A stretch of 64,000 nt of DNA, taken from Imbricaverruca yamaguchii. Taxonomy: Eukaryota; Arthropoda; Thecostraca; Neoverrucidae. Both the position numbers and the translations under genes were made by a program. Shown piece by piece: positions 1 to 12,203 of the stretch; the stretch's first letter is position 1; each line of letters starts with the position of its first letter. The notes beneath the pieces were generated by a model. That model was not told the origin of the DNA and did not search any database. It worked only from the letters and a program-made list of their open reading frames with translations. The stretch covers positions 1,039,001 through 1,103,000 of the forward strand of contig JAOTOL010001464.1 in the NCBI GenBank assembly GCA_034440575.1, written 5' to 3'.

Positions 1-1199
1 ACCCCCAACACACGCCCAGTACACACCCAGACGCACGCCCAGTACACGCCCAATACACGACCAGCACAGTCCCAATACACACCCAGCATACGCCCAACAC
101 ACGCCCAGTACACACCCAACACACGCCCAGAACAGCCCAGTACACACCCAACACACGCCCAGTACACGCCCAGTACAGGCCCAGCACACGCCCAGTACAC
201 ACCCAACACACGCCCAGTACACACCCAACACACGCCCAGTACACACCCAGTACAGGCCCAGCACACGCCCAACACACGCCCAGTACAAGCCCAGCACACG
301 CCCAACACACGCCCAGTACACACCCAACACACGCCCAGTACACACCCAACACACGCCCAACACACGCCCAGAACAAGCCCAGTACACCCCCAACACACGC
401 CCAGTACACACCCAACACACGCCCAGTACACACCCAACACACGCCCAGTACACACCCAACACACGCCCAGTACACACCCAACACACGCCCAGTACACACC
501 CAACACACGCCCAGTACACACCCAACACACGCCCAGTACAAGCCCAACACACGCCCAGCACACGCCCAGTACACACCCAACACACGCCCAGTACACACCC
601 AACACACGCCCAGCACACGCCCAGTACACACCCAACACACGCCCAGTACAGGCCCAGTACACACCCAACACACGCCCAGTACACGCCCAGTACACACCCA
701 ACACACGCCCAGTACACGCCCAGCACACGCCCAGTACACCCAGCACACACACGCCCAGTACACACCCAACACACGCCAGTACACACCCAACACACGCCCA
801 GTACACACCCAACACACGCCCAGTACAAGCCCAGTACACACCCCAACACACGCCCAGTACACACCCAACACACGCCCAGTAACAGTACACACCCAAACAC
901 ACGCCCAGCACACACCCAGCACACGCCCAGTACACGCCCAACACACGCCCAGTACACACCCAACACACGCCCAGCACACGCCCAACACACGCCCAGAACA
1001 AGCCCAGCACACACCCAACACACGCCCAGAACAAGCCCAGTACACCCCCAACACACGCGCAGTACACGCCCAGTACAAGCCCAGCACACGCCCAGTACAC
1101 ACCCAGTACATGACCAGTACACACCCAGCACAGGCCCAACACACGCCCAACCCACGTCCAGTACACACCCAACACAGACTCAACACACGCCCAGTACAC
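1..1199. repeat. Degenerate CA/CCCAG minisatellite, runs off left edge
   Basis: Blocks of about 10-11 bp such as ACACGCCCAG and TACACACCCA alternate, giving a common period near 22 bp with many block substitutions (CAGCACACGCCC, CAGTACAGGCCC, CAGAACAAGCCC). The array is already in progress at base 1 and ends near 1199 at ACACTCCGTTTC. The strand is C-rich and almost lacks G outside the CG of ACGCCC. No coding signal is seen. Confidence 0.95.
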
Positions 1200-1236
1200 T
1201 CCGTTTCTAGTGGCACTAGCGGAGCCGCGACCACCG

Positions 1237-1432
1237 CCTTCGAGCGCGTGGGCGTTCAGATCGGGTTAACCTTCGAGCTCGTGGGCGTTCAGATCGGGTT
1301 AACCTTCGAGCGCGTGGGCGTTCAGATCGGGTTAACCTTCGAGCGCGCGGGCATTCAGATCGGGTTAACTTTCGAGCGCGCTGGCATTCAGATCGGATCT
1401 GCCTTCGAGTGCGTGGCGTTCAGGTCGGAATC
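1237..1432. repeat. 33-bp minisatellite, about 6 copies
   Basis: The unit begins CCTTCGAGCGCGTGGGCGTT and ends GATCGGGTTAA. Copies start at about 1237, 1270, 1303, 1336, 1369 and 1402; the last two are diverged. The length is a multiple of three, so the frame through 1110-1781 stays open with an 11-residue repeat (FERVGVQIGLT). I read that frame as a by-product and not a gene: its N-terminal part is the CA minisatellite. Confidence 0.9.
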
Positions 1433-4400
1433 GTGGCGTTCACGGATCCTTGCCGCGCCATTTGCCGACGCCCAATCACCATCCGCGGGTACGTGTTCGC
1501 CCGTGGAGAGTCGATTCCGGCTGCGTCGGCCGCGTGGCCGGTGGCGAGCGCACCAAATCGGTGCGCCGCGGGTAAAAACGGCGGGAAATGAGCCGCTGCT
1601 GGCGGCGTCCCCACACCAGTCAGGCTCGATCACACTGCGCCGATGGGACATGCGGCGCATGCTATTGGAAGGAAGGACTCGGTTGCGGTGTCGCGGCTTG
1701 TTTGGCTGGGTGGGAAACGTTTCGTTCAGCCTGTCTCGTTCGGCCTCGATGTTTGCGTCATATCGACTGGATGTGTTTTGATGCGTCTATTCTCAAAACA
1801 ACAGCATCGGTTTTCTCAGTTGGAGCGAACCACGGCAGCTGGTATGACGGTCGGCCTGCTCAGAAGAGTCGGAGTTATTGATTTTGTGACTTAGAAAGGT
1901 TCAATTTAAATTAATTTCCAGGAGAAGGAAAACTTTCCAGATGATGTAAGTATCCAGAATTGACTCGACAGGAAACCAGAGCCAAGGTCAGCAGGTCAGG
2001 ATTGCTTAGTTTCACCCGCTGGTTGTTTATTTTCGCATATTCGCATCGCATTTTCGGATTTCGGTCGACTGCTTTTGGCCACTCCCATTTATAACGCCAA
2101 TTGGTCTCGGGCGAAGAACAGCGACAGGCGAGGCTCGAACCCGAGGAGCAAAAGTCGGACCTTGATTAATGAGCATCTTGGCTCTGGGTGCACTTGCCCC
2201 CGAGTTTATCCGAGTAGTTACTAGCGAACTTTGCTTCCAGGTTTTAGCACAATTTTCAGAAACGTATTCTCATATATTCTGTAGGTATAGTGCACTACTA
2301 TGCCAGGCGCAAGACTACTAAGATAAGGTGCTGTGAGCTTCAGAATTCCCAATCCAGCATCCACCTCTACGTGTAAGTCCTACCATACCTTATAGACTCC
2401 CAACTAGTCACTGTCGTGGACTTATCAGTACATCATCTGGAGTGAAGGGGACGCTGCAGAACGGCTTCTGTTGGTGCCACGGCAGTACACAGGTGAAAAC
2501 AGGCCTGTTACTTGGTCCACGAGCGCATTTGACGGCTATTTGAACAATATCTGCGGTTATGGTGACAATTTACGGTACTGTATTATCATTGAACATGTAT
2601 TATGTATATCATCAGACTGTTTTGCTTCTTAACGTACACAATCAATTTTTCTTAACCATCGAAACATTATGCGTATTCCTGACCACATATCAGTACATAA
2701 TGTATACCAGAAGCCTACCGAAGTAATTTAGTAGCTGTGATCAGGTGACAGGAGGAGGGGTCGCTACCACGCGAGGAGAAGTCCATAGGCTTCAGCATGG
2801 CCGTGGTAAGCCTGTTGCCTACGTCACGATCCACGAACTGAAACCGATGCAACAGCTTCGTTGTACAGGGCAGTTTGTTTTCAAAGTTGGCTTTAGTGTT
2901 TACGTACCTAGGTACCCAGGCGATGCTGAAGCTGAACATATGGCGTACGTTTGCGCAAATAGTGCCTCGTTTCCTGAGAGTCAAGACCAGCATTTGAAGT
3001 CTGGCCTTGTCTTGGATGTTGATCGTCCACAGCAATATTATCTCTGGAAAATTATCCACTCTGTTTCTAAAGGAAAACGACTGTCATCTTTCCTTGCTGT
3101 TTGATGACGATCATGGGAACATGGAACATGACAATGAAAAGGGCAAAAAGGAGGTCTCGATTATAGAAGCAAATATAATTATCCGCTTCAACTTACATTG
3201 CTACTTAATTTCCCTCTCCAAATCCGGGATTCGGATGTAAGCAGAATTGTCATCTACTATATACCTGTGATGCCACATAATTTTCCTGTGACTTTTTTAC
3301 TTCTTTTTGACTCTTTGACTTTGACTCCTGTGAATTAATGACTCTTGTGCATTTTAAGGTAATTTTTGTTTTCTTCTGGGTGGGGAGTGGGGGTGGGGAT
3401 GGGGTGGGCAATTGTCTGTATCCAAGATGTGTAATGCTATTTGGTGCAGTACTTTTACGCTCACTATTATATACGTCACTTTAGCCTGGCATATCTGGTC
3501 AACCAATTCCTACACTGCAGACATTCAGAATCCTTCTCAAGCAAAATGCTTTGCTTCTTCTACTTCTTCCAATGGTTACTTTGACGGGTTTCCTTTTTAC
3601 TTTTCAGAGTATTTGCCATAAGTAGAACTTGTTGCGCTGGGCAAAAGTGATATAAATTATTTGACACAAATGTAAAATATGACATATGGCACCATGTTAT
3701 TGATGCTGGTGCTGTGGTATAAGACAATCCAAGTTCCATTGGCAAGGTTTCATTTCAGGAAGATACTAGATTTTGAGAACAATGTGTTCCAATACCATGG
3801 TTGTCAGCAGTATTAAGATGATGTGACCACTGATTTCCAGCAAAGATGCATATTTTCAGTCGGTAAGCAAAATAATGCACATAAAATGACTAAATGAGAA
3901 AATATGTAAAGAAAACAACATACGACTTCAATTGCATTAAACGCGCCATGGAGGGGGAGGGGCGAAATCCGCCCACCCCTCCAGTTTTGCGTACATATCT
4001 CCAGATGTTATAGATCAAAATATGCCATTGTTTGTTTACCTGCTTAGAAAGGACCGGCGCATTGCTCAAAGCACGAAAAACGAAAATCATCCACACATTT
4101 TTCGAGTTGGGACAGTTCACATTTATTTTTTTTAAACGCAGCGTGAAACCACTAAAAAGTGGCGCTGATGCGCTTCCCATATATTTTCGATCGATATAAG
4201 ATCATGAAAATTGTACGCAATAGAGTTCACTACCGTACCCACCCACTCTGCGAATTTCGTTGCTCCAGCCTTAATAGGAGACGAGATCTTAGGGGGCGGA
4301 ATCCACCCACTCCAGTGCGCGTAATTTTCAAAGGCCCTCCAGTGCGTGTGTTAACTCTTGTTACCTAAACTGGCTTGGTCGAAAGCATTATTGCAGGTTA

Positions 4401-4824
4401 AGGCATCCAATCAACAAATGTTGCACACATTTTACCTTCAAGAAGCCAACAAAGGGGAAACGTTTCATTAGGTTAGGCTGGTCTTTTCTTTTAGGTTGGA
4501 CAATGTTCAAAAATGTATTTTTAACGTTCAAAATACATTTAACCTACAAAAGCATGCCACGATAGGTTCGGGTAGGTTTTTTTCGTTTCTTAATGTGAAA
4601 AAAAACGATAAAAATTCAGAATTATTTGAAAATTTAAAGGGGAAAAATTGGCTTTCTTGAATGGAAGGTTAAGTTAGGCTATGTCACATTAATTCCTTCT
4701 TTTGATCATTATTTGCAATGCTATTCATAACCCAACTCCAAGCTCATTTTTTAGTGTCATTTTGTCTGCCAACTGAAAGTATCCATTTTCAGAGCATTGA
4801 GTTGTCACATTGTGTTAACCACAT
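1433..4824. other. Unassigned sequence, no recognised gene
   Basis: Only short frames occur (119 aa or less), with no domain I recognise and no clear splice-linked series. On the minus strand at about 2130-2143 there is a sequence matching a pol III B box (GGGTTCGAGCC), which could be a fragment of a tRNA-derived SINE, but I cannot find a convincing A box. Two copies of a short dispersed motif (GGGGGCGGAATCC-like) lie at about 3955-3995 and 4290-4325. The rest is AT-rich and featureless to me. Confidence 0.55.
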
Positions 4825-4850
4825 TCATATATATATATATATATATGTAT
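4825..4850. repeat. (AT)n microsatellite at CR1 3' end
   Basis: An uninterrupted AT run with one TGTAT interruption directly abuts the 3' tail of the minus-strand CR1 element. It may be the target sequence or may have grown from it. Confidence 0.85.
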
Positions 4851-4882
4851 ATAAAGACATAAAGACATAAAGACATAAAAGA
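4851..4882 (-). repeat. CR1 3'-terminal 8-bp repeats
   Basis: Read on the minus strand this is about four copies of TTTATGTC. CR1-type elements end in short direct repeats of this kind, which are thought to guide target-primed reverse transcription. The plus-strand copy at 63961-63976 ends in two units of the same octamer, which fixes the element's 3' end. Confidence 0.92.
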
Positions 4883-4960
4883 TTAGTGCAACTATGAGCC
4901 ACAAGGGCCCTTCTTGGTTGCACTCTGTACACTGAACCAGTTGCCCACCAAATGTGTCAA

Positions 4961-7900
4961 TCAGCCCTCCCTGTAATACTGAAAAGCAAGCCCTCTATTC
5001 TTATAATGATTGTCTATGCTGTTTTTAAAGATGTTCAATGTGCTGCTACTGACAATGTTTTCTGGCAGCTGGTTCCAGTGTTCTACTACCCTGTTGGTGA
5101 AGAAAGTTTGCCTTAACCTTGTTCTGCTGTGGTTAACTTTAATTTTGAATTTATGACCTCTAATTGCATCATTTCTGTTCAATTCAAACATTTCCCCAAG
5201 GTATCCCCTCTCCAGACCATGGACAAATTTAAAAACCTCGATGAGATCTCCTCTCAGCCTTCTATATCTAAGTGAAAACATATTCAATTTCTTCAATCTT
5301 TCCTCATATGCCAGGTTGCTTATGCCATTAACCATTTTTGTAGCCCTCTTTTGTACTCTCTCTAAAAGCCAACAATCTTTTTCATAGCTAGGAGACCAAG
5401 CTTGGATGCAGTATTCCAAATGTGGCCTGACGTATGCACAGTAAAGCTTCCTGATCACTTCCTCACTTCTGTATGATACATTCCTATTTATTGCCCCGAG
5501 CATTCTCAGTGCCTTCTTCCTGGCTTCCTTGGTCTGTTCTGATGCCCCCAGTTTTGTGTTTAGAATAACACCTAAATCCTTCTCCTGTTGAGTCACTGAT
5601 AGCATTTGGCCACCCATCAAGTATGGAGCCTTCATATGCTGCTTACCTACATGCATGATTTTGCACTTATCAAAATTAAATTTCATTTGCCATTCTTCGG
5701 ACCACTTCACAAGTTCGTCTAAGTCTTTTTGCAGCGAGATATGCTCATCTTGTCCTGTTATTGCCCTAAAGACCTTCAAATCATCCGCAAATTTCAAAAC
5801 TTTACTGCTTAGGCCACTTTCAATGTTATTTACAAATATAATGAACAGTAGTGGCCCCAGTACTGACCCCTGGGGACTCCACTAAGAACATTTTGCCATG
5901 ATGACTTTGTACCATTTAGCATCACTCTTTGCTGTCTATCTGAAAGCCACAACTCTATCCATTTTAAGATGCTACCTGCAATACCATGGGACTGAAGCTG
6001 TATCATTAACCGTTTATGGGGTACCTTGTCAAAGGCCTTACTAAAGTCAAGATATGCTACATCAACCTGATTTCCCTGATCAAATTGTTCTGTGGCGAAG
6101 TTCAAAAAGTCCAAGAGGTTTGTGAGACACGATCGTCCTTTTCTAAACCCATGTTGAGTATCTTGAATCAATCTGCTACCTTCCAGATAACTAACTATTC
6201 TATCCTTGATAATTGATTCGAGTACCTTGCAGACTAGGGATGTGAGACTTACTGGCCTATAGTTTTCAACTTTCCCTCTTTCTCCTTTCTTGAAAATAGG
6301 AACTACATTTGCCCTTTTCCAATCGGTTGGAATTTCATTTTGTGAAACTGATCTACAAAATATTATACTAAGTGGAAATGCCAGTTCCTTTTCAGTTTCC
6401 CGCAACACCCTAGCATAAATATCATCAGGTCCTGCTGCCTTGTTTGGCTTTATTTTCCTGATATGATTGTAAACAACATCACTATCAATGAAATCAACAT
6501 CATTTGTCAGATCCCATGTCACTGAACTATGGTGTACGGTCGGCAGATTGGTCATATCTTCCAATGTAAACACTGATTTAAACTGCTTGCTCAGCTCCTC
6601 AACCATCTCACTATCCTCACTCAATGTAGTCCCGTTTACTTCCAGTGGACCAATTGTGCTAGAAACTTTACTCAGCTTGTAGAAACTAAAGAACTTTTTA
6701 CTGTCCCCATTACAGTTTCTAGCTAAATCCAGTTCTTTTGCTCGCTTTGCTGCTCTGGTTTTTTGCTTCACAGTGTCTCTAGCTTTTCGATACGCCTTTA
6801 GATTAACGACATTTGAAGCTTCTTTAAAGACTCTAAATGCCGTTTTCTTAGCCTTAATTGCTTTTATCAAGTCTGGTGTAAGCCATGCTGGCTTTCCTAC
6901 CCTTCTTTTGCGTCTTTGCTTTTGGGGGACATGTCTAATCTGAATTTCCTTCAAGTAAGATTTGAACTTTTCCCACATTTCACAGGCATTTAAATTGGAG
7001 AATTCTTCTTCCCATCTGATGGCACTTAAAGCCGCTCTCATGCAGTCAAAGTCTGCTCTGTTGAAATTTGGAACCTTTACCAAATTATCCTTGATAATTT
7101 CCCTTACATGTGCCTTGAATCTAACTATGTTATGGTCACTTCTTCCCAGAGTTTCGCCTACAGTCAAGTCTTGAACCAAGTCACTTAAATCCGAGAATAC
7201 AAGGTCCAAGAATGAACCATGCCTGGTAGGTTCCGATACAAACTGGTGTAAGAACAGGTCCTCTTCAAGGCATTTCCTAAACATTTTGCATGATGGGGAG
7301 CCAACACCAGCATTTTCATAACCTTTTAGATTAAAGTCACCAAGAATAAGGCACTTCCTCTTAAAGTTTCTACTGATTTCCTCACAAATCACTTTGTCAA
7401 GCTCCAGTTGCTGAGAATGTGGCAGGGTTCCTGATCGGTAGAAAGCTCCTATCCTAAGAGTATTGCTGTTGCCTTTTCCCACAGTGACATCAAGCCAAAT
7501 GGACTCCACAGACACATTTTTATCCCCACCTGCTACTTTTTAAGAACTGAATAAGCTATTCATATAGAGCATTACACCACCCCCTTTCATTGCTGGACCC
7601 CTATTGCATGAAAACATATTGTATCCCTGGATCTCATAGTCCTGTAAGTTATCTCCAAAATACCCTTCACTGACCCATGCCTCCGTAATGCAAACAAAAT
7701 CTGGTTCCTCCTCAGCAACATAACACTTGAACTCATCAAATTTGGAACGGATACTCTGAGCATTAAACATCATACACTTAACAAATGCTCCATAACCACC
7801 TTTGGCTTTTTCATACTGAGTTCTTTTATCACTAGATGAACTATCACTCTGTCCCCTTGAACTGCTGCTGTCCCTAGTTGCAGACTTTGAGGTTCTATTG

Positions 7901-7970
7901 CCTTGGCGGACACTATTGGAATATTCCTGAGTTGGCAATGCAATTTCATCCCTCCCCGCCCCATTTCCTA
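4961..7970 (-). pseudogene. CR1 ORF2: endonuclease plus reverse transcriptase, two lesions
   Basis: This encodes the retrotransposition polyprotein: an apurinic-type endonuclease that nicks target DNA, then a reverse transcriptase. Three pieces join in order. 7938-7540 carries the endonuclease start (FNAQSIRSKFD, then ITEAWV). 7515-5830 carries the endonuclease end (LILGDFNL, then GRSDHNIVRF) and RT fingers/palm (VENYRPVSL, QHGFRKGRSC, YLDFSKAFDKVPH). 5797-4961 carries the catalytic FADD box and the thumb (VRPHLEYCIQAWSP, RRLRGDLIEVFKF, VEHWNQLPENI). The first two pieces share a frame and are split by one TAA at 7542-7540. The second and third are split by loss of one C in the GTCCCC run near 5872-5878, just before FADD, where copy B has five C. 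No in-frame ATG lies near the 5' end; the frame stays open back through the ORF1 stop, so translation may start at a non-ATG codon or by frameshifting from ORF1. Confidence 0.93.
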
Positions 7971-8914
7971 GTTTCCCTGAAGGACATGCTCGTACACTTT
8001 GCCTAACACATGGACCCCCTTCTCAGAGAAGTGCAGGCCATCCCTCTGATAGAGGTCCCACGATGCATAAAACCTGCTCCACTCGTCTACAAATGCAAAA
8101 CCTAGCTCATGGCAGAGCTTTCCTACCCTGGCGTTAGCTGCCAGTGCCCTAGAGCTCCACTCAGGGGAGGCTCTAGCCCTAGGCAAAATTGCTGTTACAA
8201 TGACTCTATTGGTACCCTTCAGGGTGGCCAGAAGGGCCCTGTACTCCCGCAGAAGCTCCTCACTCCTAGAAGTACCTATGTTATTTACCCCTACATGCAC
8301 TATGACTGTGCTGAACTGGTGATCACTGGTTACCTGTGCCACCACAGGTACCAGGTCCTTCACCTTGGCACCAGGCCTGGTGATGCACCTCCTGTCCCTC
8401 CTACCTTTACAAAATACCCGCTCTAAATGTCGCACACGAGAGTCTCCTAGGACCAGCACTGACTCCTTACTACTACTATCCTGGGGGCAGTCATCCAATG
8501 CCTGGAACATATTTGATGTTAATATGCCTGCCCGCTGGGCCGTTCGGCTAGACTTCCTCCCGCTCCTACCACCTGCCACCTGCCACTCACTGACCCTTTC
8601 CTTAGGTTCGCGTCTCCAAATCCTCCGCCCCCTGACCTCATGCCACTTCCCCTCCTGTGACCTACCAGAACTATCCCCCTCTGTTCACTGTTAACACTCC
8701 CCTCTCGAGAGATCCCAGCCACCTCCACAGCAGGGGAATCCTCAGCTACCTGGTGGCCTGCGACCACCTGGGCATATGATGTCCCTGCTACGGAGTGACC
8801 CCTTGTTGCTCTATCTTGCCTACCCTGTGCAACAAGGGCAGCCTTGAGCTTGGAAAGTTCTGCCTTAAGGGTCATAATCTCTTCTTCTAGTGCCTGCATC
8901 CTGGTCGAAACCAT
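7968..8914 (-). pseudogene. CR1 ORF1: coiled coil and SGNH-esterase region, frameshifted
   Basis: The start at 8914 (MVSTRMQALEEEIM) leads into a heptad-like helix (LEEEIMTLKAELSKLKAAL) typical of ORF1 self-association regions, then a Gly/Ser/Arg-rich linker. A second frame from about 8590 carries the hydrolase region: block I LVLGDSRVRHL (GDS nucleophile), a block III-like HVGVNN, and block V DGLHF containing the Asp-x-x-His pair. Esterase-type ORF1 proteins are established in CR1-clade elements. The two frames overlap between about 8519 and 8640 and differ by one register, so one frameshift separates coiled coil from esterase; a tandem GGCAGGT duplication sits at the junction (about 8571-8585). 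The stop at 7970-7968 overlaps the start of the ORF2 frame. Confidence 0.85.
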
Positions 8915-9394
8915 CCTAAACGCTGCAGCTTATGCCTAGATTTAGATTCAAATTAACTCGCTAAACAACCGACAAAAAAAGCCAACTATCATTCACTATA
9001 AATCGCTACCTCCTATACTGTCAGTTAATTATCTGAGTACCTCAAGAAAAGCAGAAGCTATTAAACAATTTAAAAAAAATTAATTAAATAAATAAACAAA
9101 ATGTCTAATCTAATTGTCTTCCACACAAGTAGACAACTATATGAATATCCCTTTTGATATCACTTATGGCTAGACAGAAAAATGAACAGTCACACAGCAC
9201 TTATGAATACCCCCAACTTACTACTAATTAAACTATCTTAAACTTCAACACCAAACACACTATGTGCACCAAAAAATAAATAAAGTATGTTAGGATAGTA
9301 TGAATGTTGTCTAATGTACTTATGAAACCTACACACTTGTAATATCTCCTACTACAGAAATCGAAGCGTCGAGAACACGCCCAAAGCCACGAGA
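8915..9394 (-). other. AT-rich leader of CR1 copy A
   Basis: This lies between the duplicated 5' unit and the ORF1 start. It is A/T-rich with no open frame of note. I read it as the element's 5' untranslated region because the duplicated units immediately beyond it have a promoter-like GC-rich segment. Assignment to the element is by position only, as the second copy in this window is 5'-truncated and cannot confirm it. Confidence 0.55.
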
Positions 9395-9788
9395 CCTCGC
9401 CTAACACGAAGATGGCGCACGAGAGGCAGCGTCGCTAGGTTAATATAGTATAGTTTGCGTGCTACGAAAATGCTTATCAGATAAAAACTAATGAAATATA
9501 ATCACAGAAGTAATTGCTAAACACCTATCCACAGCTTAGACTAGAGTACTGCCTTGTTCTGCAACGACTTATCCGGAAACCTGGGGCTCCAACGGGCCTC
9601 GCCTAACAAGAAATGGCGCACGGCAGCGTCGCTAGGTTAATTTAGTATAGTTTGCGTGCTACTAAAATGCTTATCAGATAAAAACTAATGAAATATAATC
9701 ACAGAAGTAATTGCTAAACACCTATCCACAGCTTAGACTAGAGTACTGCCCTGTTCTGCAACGACTTATCTGGAAACCTGGGGCTCCA
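9395..9788 (-). repeat. Two ~0.2-kb direct repeats at the CR1 5' end
   Basis: Unit 1 (9395-9591) and unit 2 (9597-9788) are nearly identical. Each starts CCTCGCCTAACA on the plus strand, contains GGCAGCGTCGCTAGGTTAAT and ends CCTGGGGCTCCA. They differ by a few substitutions and small indels in the GATGGCGCACGAGAGG segment. The position upstream of ORF1 on the minus strand suggests tandem 5' UTR/promoter monomers, as known in some L1 families; here that is an inference. Confidence 0.75.
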
Positions 9789-9824
9789 CGGACGTCCTCC
9801 CACCTTGAAACCTGGCGGCAAACT

Positions 9825-9833
9825 GATATATAT

Positions 9834-9886
<53 letters not shown>

Positions 9887-9910
9887 TATATATGTATATA
9901 TAATATGTAT
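9825..9910. repeat. (TA)n microsatellite
   Basis: About 85 bp of TA repeats with two GGTATA interruptions, just outside the proposed 5' end of CR1 copy A. The frames of about 80-115 aa crossing it on both strands are low-complexity artefacts. Confidence 0.92.
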
Positions 9911-11936
9911 ATGTGTTGCATTCGAAAAGTGGATTCTAAGAACCAAAAAATACCCGGAATTCCAAATGGACAAGTTTCATGTCGAGACAGACCATATTTT
10001 TCAAGTTTTACTAGCCATTGTTCAGTTTAAAGACGATGGTGTCGTAATTTTCCTTTAATTACTAAAAAATAATTCAAAGAAGCGCCTCAGAATTCGTCGC
10101 ATTGTGATTGGTCAAAATGTCTGTGACGTCGCATATGTAGAGGTCAGCGATGATTGACTGCCATCCATTATATCTTCCATTTGGGACGCTACCAGTTCCT
10201 AAGAATCGCGACAGTTTTAGTTTTGATCACATCCGATGATCAGCGGCAAATGGATCGTATGAAACGGAGCTATTATTCTTATTTGCGCCGATTTACACAA
10301 ATGCATCTGAAAGTAAGCCAGAAGCAATGTTCATCGACCTCCCGACGACCGACAAGATGAGATCATTGTTGAACGATTCTGCACGCCGCGACAATCCGCT
10401 GACCTCTGCTAGTGTTTGCCGCTGACCTCTGCTAGTGGCCCCGCTTGCTGCTACGAATATTTATATGCATATATACCACTGGTATACAGGGGTACGAGTA
10501 TCTTGATAGGCGTGAGCAAGCTTAAGAATGAGGAGGAGGCTGGAATAAGAGTGCATACATTGAGGCTTTTCACATCAAGGTTTAGCTTGAACACGGTAAT
10601 TTAATGTTCCATGTTTGTGAAAACTCCCACAAAAGAGAAGCATACCTTTTACAAAAGTGGGAACTGTGACTTGTCATCATCCATTTTGTTTGAAACATGG
10701 ATGTCCACAACCCTTGAACATCGGCATTAAGTCAAGAAAATTGACATTTTCTAGCTGACTGCAGCAGTTGGAGATGGCAAGACATTTGACAAATTTGAGC
10801 TTTAAGGTACTTGTTGAATTCATGGAATTACTTTTTCCCGTGCAATGTTCATGAATGTGATCAACCCAATCGTTCTGCTTTTTGATGTGTTCGAAGCTTG
10901 AAGGGCGCAGCCTAGCCTTGTATCTGATGCACTCTAACAAGCACAATAACCTGCTTATTCTGACTTCATACACCTACACTGTATAAATATTAGCGTGTGT
11001 GTGGAATGCCACGGGAGATGTGGGGTTACACCACACCAATGTAATGCTGCTCACATTTGGCACGGATAGTATGCGAGTTGACGGGAGATAATGACATAAC
11101 AAACACCATTTGCCACACCAGCTTTGATTGCGATCCTCTACTCATCACTTGTTATGCATAGTGTGTACATTGATACACCCTGAACACCCTGAACTGAGCA
11201 CCCTCTAATATGGATCTGGACATTATATATCAGTTGATGGATAACGCCTGCACTGAAAAAAGTACGTAACTGCAGCTGAAGCTAAGGTTAGAGTACGTCA
11301 TCTTAAGCTGGGAGGTAGCTTAAATATGAAACCACTTGCATATCGATGACAAACATATCAATGTCAAAAATAAACATGAACGCGACACAAAGGCTAAGTG
11401 GGATTTGAAACACCTGAAACTCTCCAAAGAGAGATTTTGTTATTTACCGTGCTATTTGGTCACATGGGAAGGAATGAGACGAAGAAGCTGAAACAAAGAG
11501 ACTTAGTCTTTAGAAGACGAAAACGTAACCAATTACATCTGAACTCCAATGAGAGAAGCAAAACAAATCACCAGGGGCAGATGAAAAGTATGGTTGAGAC
11601 GGAAAATCGCACCCAAGTCTCTCAAAAGCAAACAGGGGCCGTTGCGCATTCCAGTGAAGGCGCCTCAGGACTTCACTCGACGGGAGCTGGAGGAAATGCC
11701 ATCTGGTGGACAGCCCGCTTTCATCTGACGATAAGCTACCAAGGAAGGTTCACTGAAATAATGCGTAATGTAGTATGAGTGCGTACGATTAGGAAATAAC
11801 TAAATATCTAAGGTCCAAAAAGCTGCATGCCTAGAAGCTGACATCTCCAAAAAATAAGACAATCCATTCAGGCGCAAAACGTACAGCAAACGGACCTTTG
11901 AGTCTGGGTGACCTCGTGTGTTCGTGGCCGAACACT
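9911..11936. other. Unassigned sequence, no recognised gene
   Basis: The longest frames are 126 aa (11398-11778, plus) and 98 aa (10677-10973, minus); neither shows a motif I recognise. A short direct duplication (CCGCTGACCTCTGCTAGTG, twice) is at about 10396-10437. I see no RNA gene or transposon terminus. Confidence 0.55.
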
Positions 11937-12203
11937 GGCCGGGTACAAGTCTGCCGCAAGTCTGGCAAACTGGCCGGGCACAAGTCTGCCGCAAGTCTGG
12001 CAAACTGGCCGGGCACAAGTCTGCCGCAAGTCTGGCAAACTGGCCGGGCACAAGTCTGCCGCAAGTCTGGCAAACTGGCCGGGCACAAGTCTGCCGCAAG
12101 TCTGGCAAACTGGCCGGGCACAAGTCTGCCGCAAGTCTGGCAAACTGGCCGGGCACAAGTCTGCCGCAAGTCTGGCAAACTGACCGGGCACAAGTCTGCC
12201 GTA
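11937..12203. repeat. 35-bp minisatellite, about 7.6 copies
   Basis: The unit is GGCCGGGCACAAGTCTGCCG followed by CAAGTCTGGCAAACT. Copies are almost identical: the first has GGGTAC and the last begins GACCGGG and decays at TAACTC. The unit contains an internal AAGTCTG(C/G) repeat. The period is not a multiple of three, yet all six frames stay open across it, so the six overlapping frames here are artefacts. Confidence 0.95.

Larger units (their letters stand above)
4851..9788 (-). mobile_element. CR1-like non-LTR retrotransposon, near full length (copy A)
   Basis: On the minus strand the element reads: duplicated 5' unit (9788-9395), AT-rich leader (9394-8915), ORF1 with coiled coil and SGNH-esterase region (8914-7968), ORF2 with endonuclease and reverse transcriptase (about 7970-4961), a short 3' UTR and a tail of 8-bp repeats (TTTATGTC, 4882-4851). 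A 3' tail of 8-bp direct repeats and an esterase-type ORF1 are hallmarks of the CR1 clade. There is no poly(A) tail and no obvious target-site duplication, also usual for CR1. ORF1 carries one frameshift; ORF2 carries one in-frame stop and one single-base frameshift. The 5' limit at 9788 is inferred from the end of the duplicated unit. A second copy, close in sequence, lies at 61895-63976 on the opposite strand. Confidence 0.93.

Noticed and set aside
1110..1781. 223-aa plus frame with 11-residue repeats (FERVGVQIGLT)
   Set aside because: The N-terminus is the CA minisatellite and the middle is the 33-bp array. The unique C-terminal part shows no domain and overlaps frames on both strands.
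4440..4700. Scattered TTAGGTTAGG-like words suggestive of insect-type telomeric repeats
   Set aside because: Only isolated, non-tandem occurrences in AT-rich DNA; no array of the pentamer.
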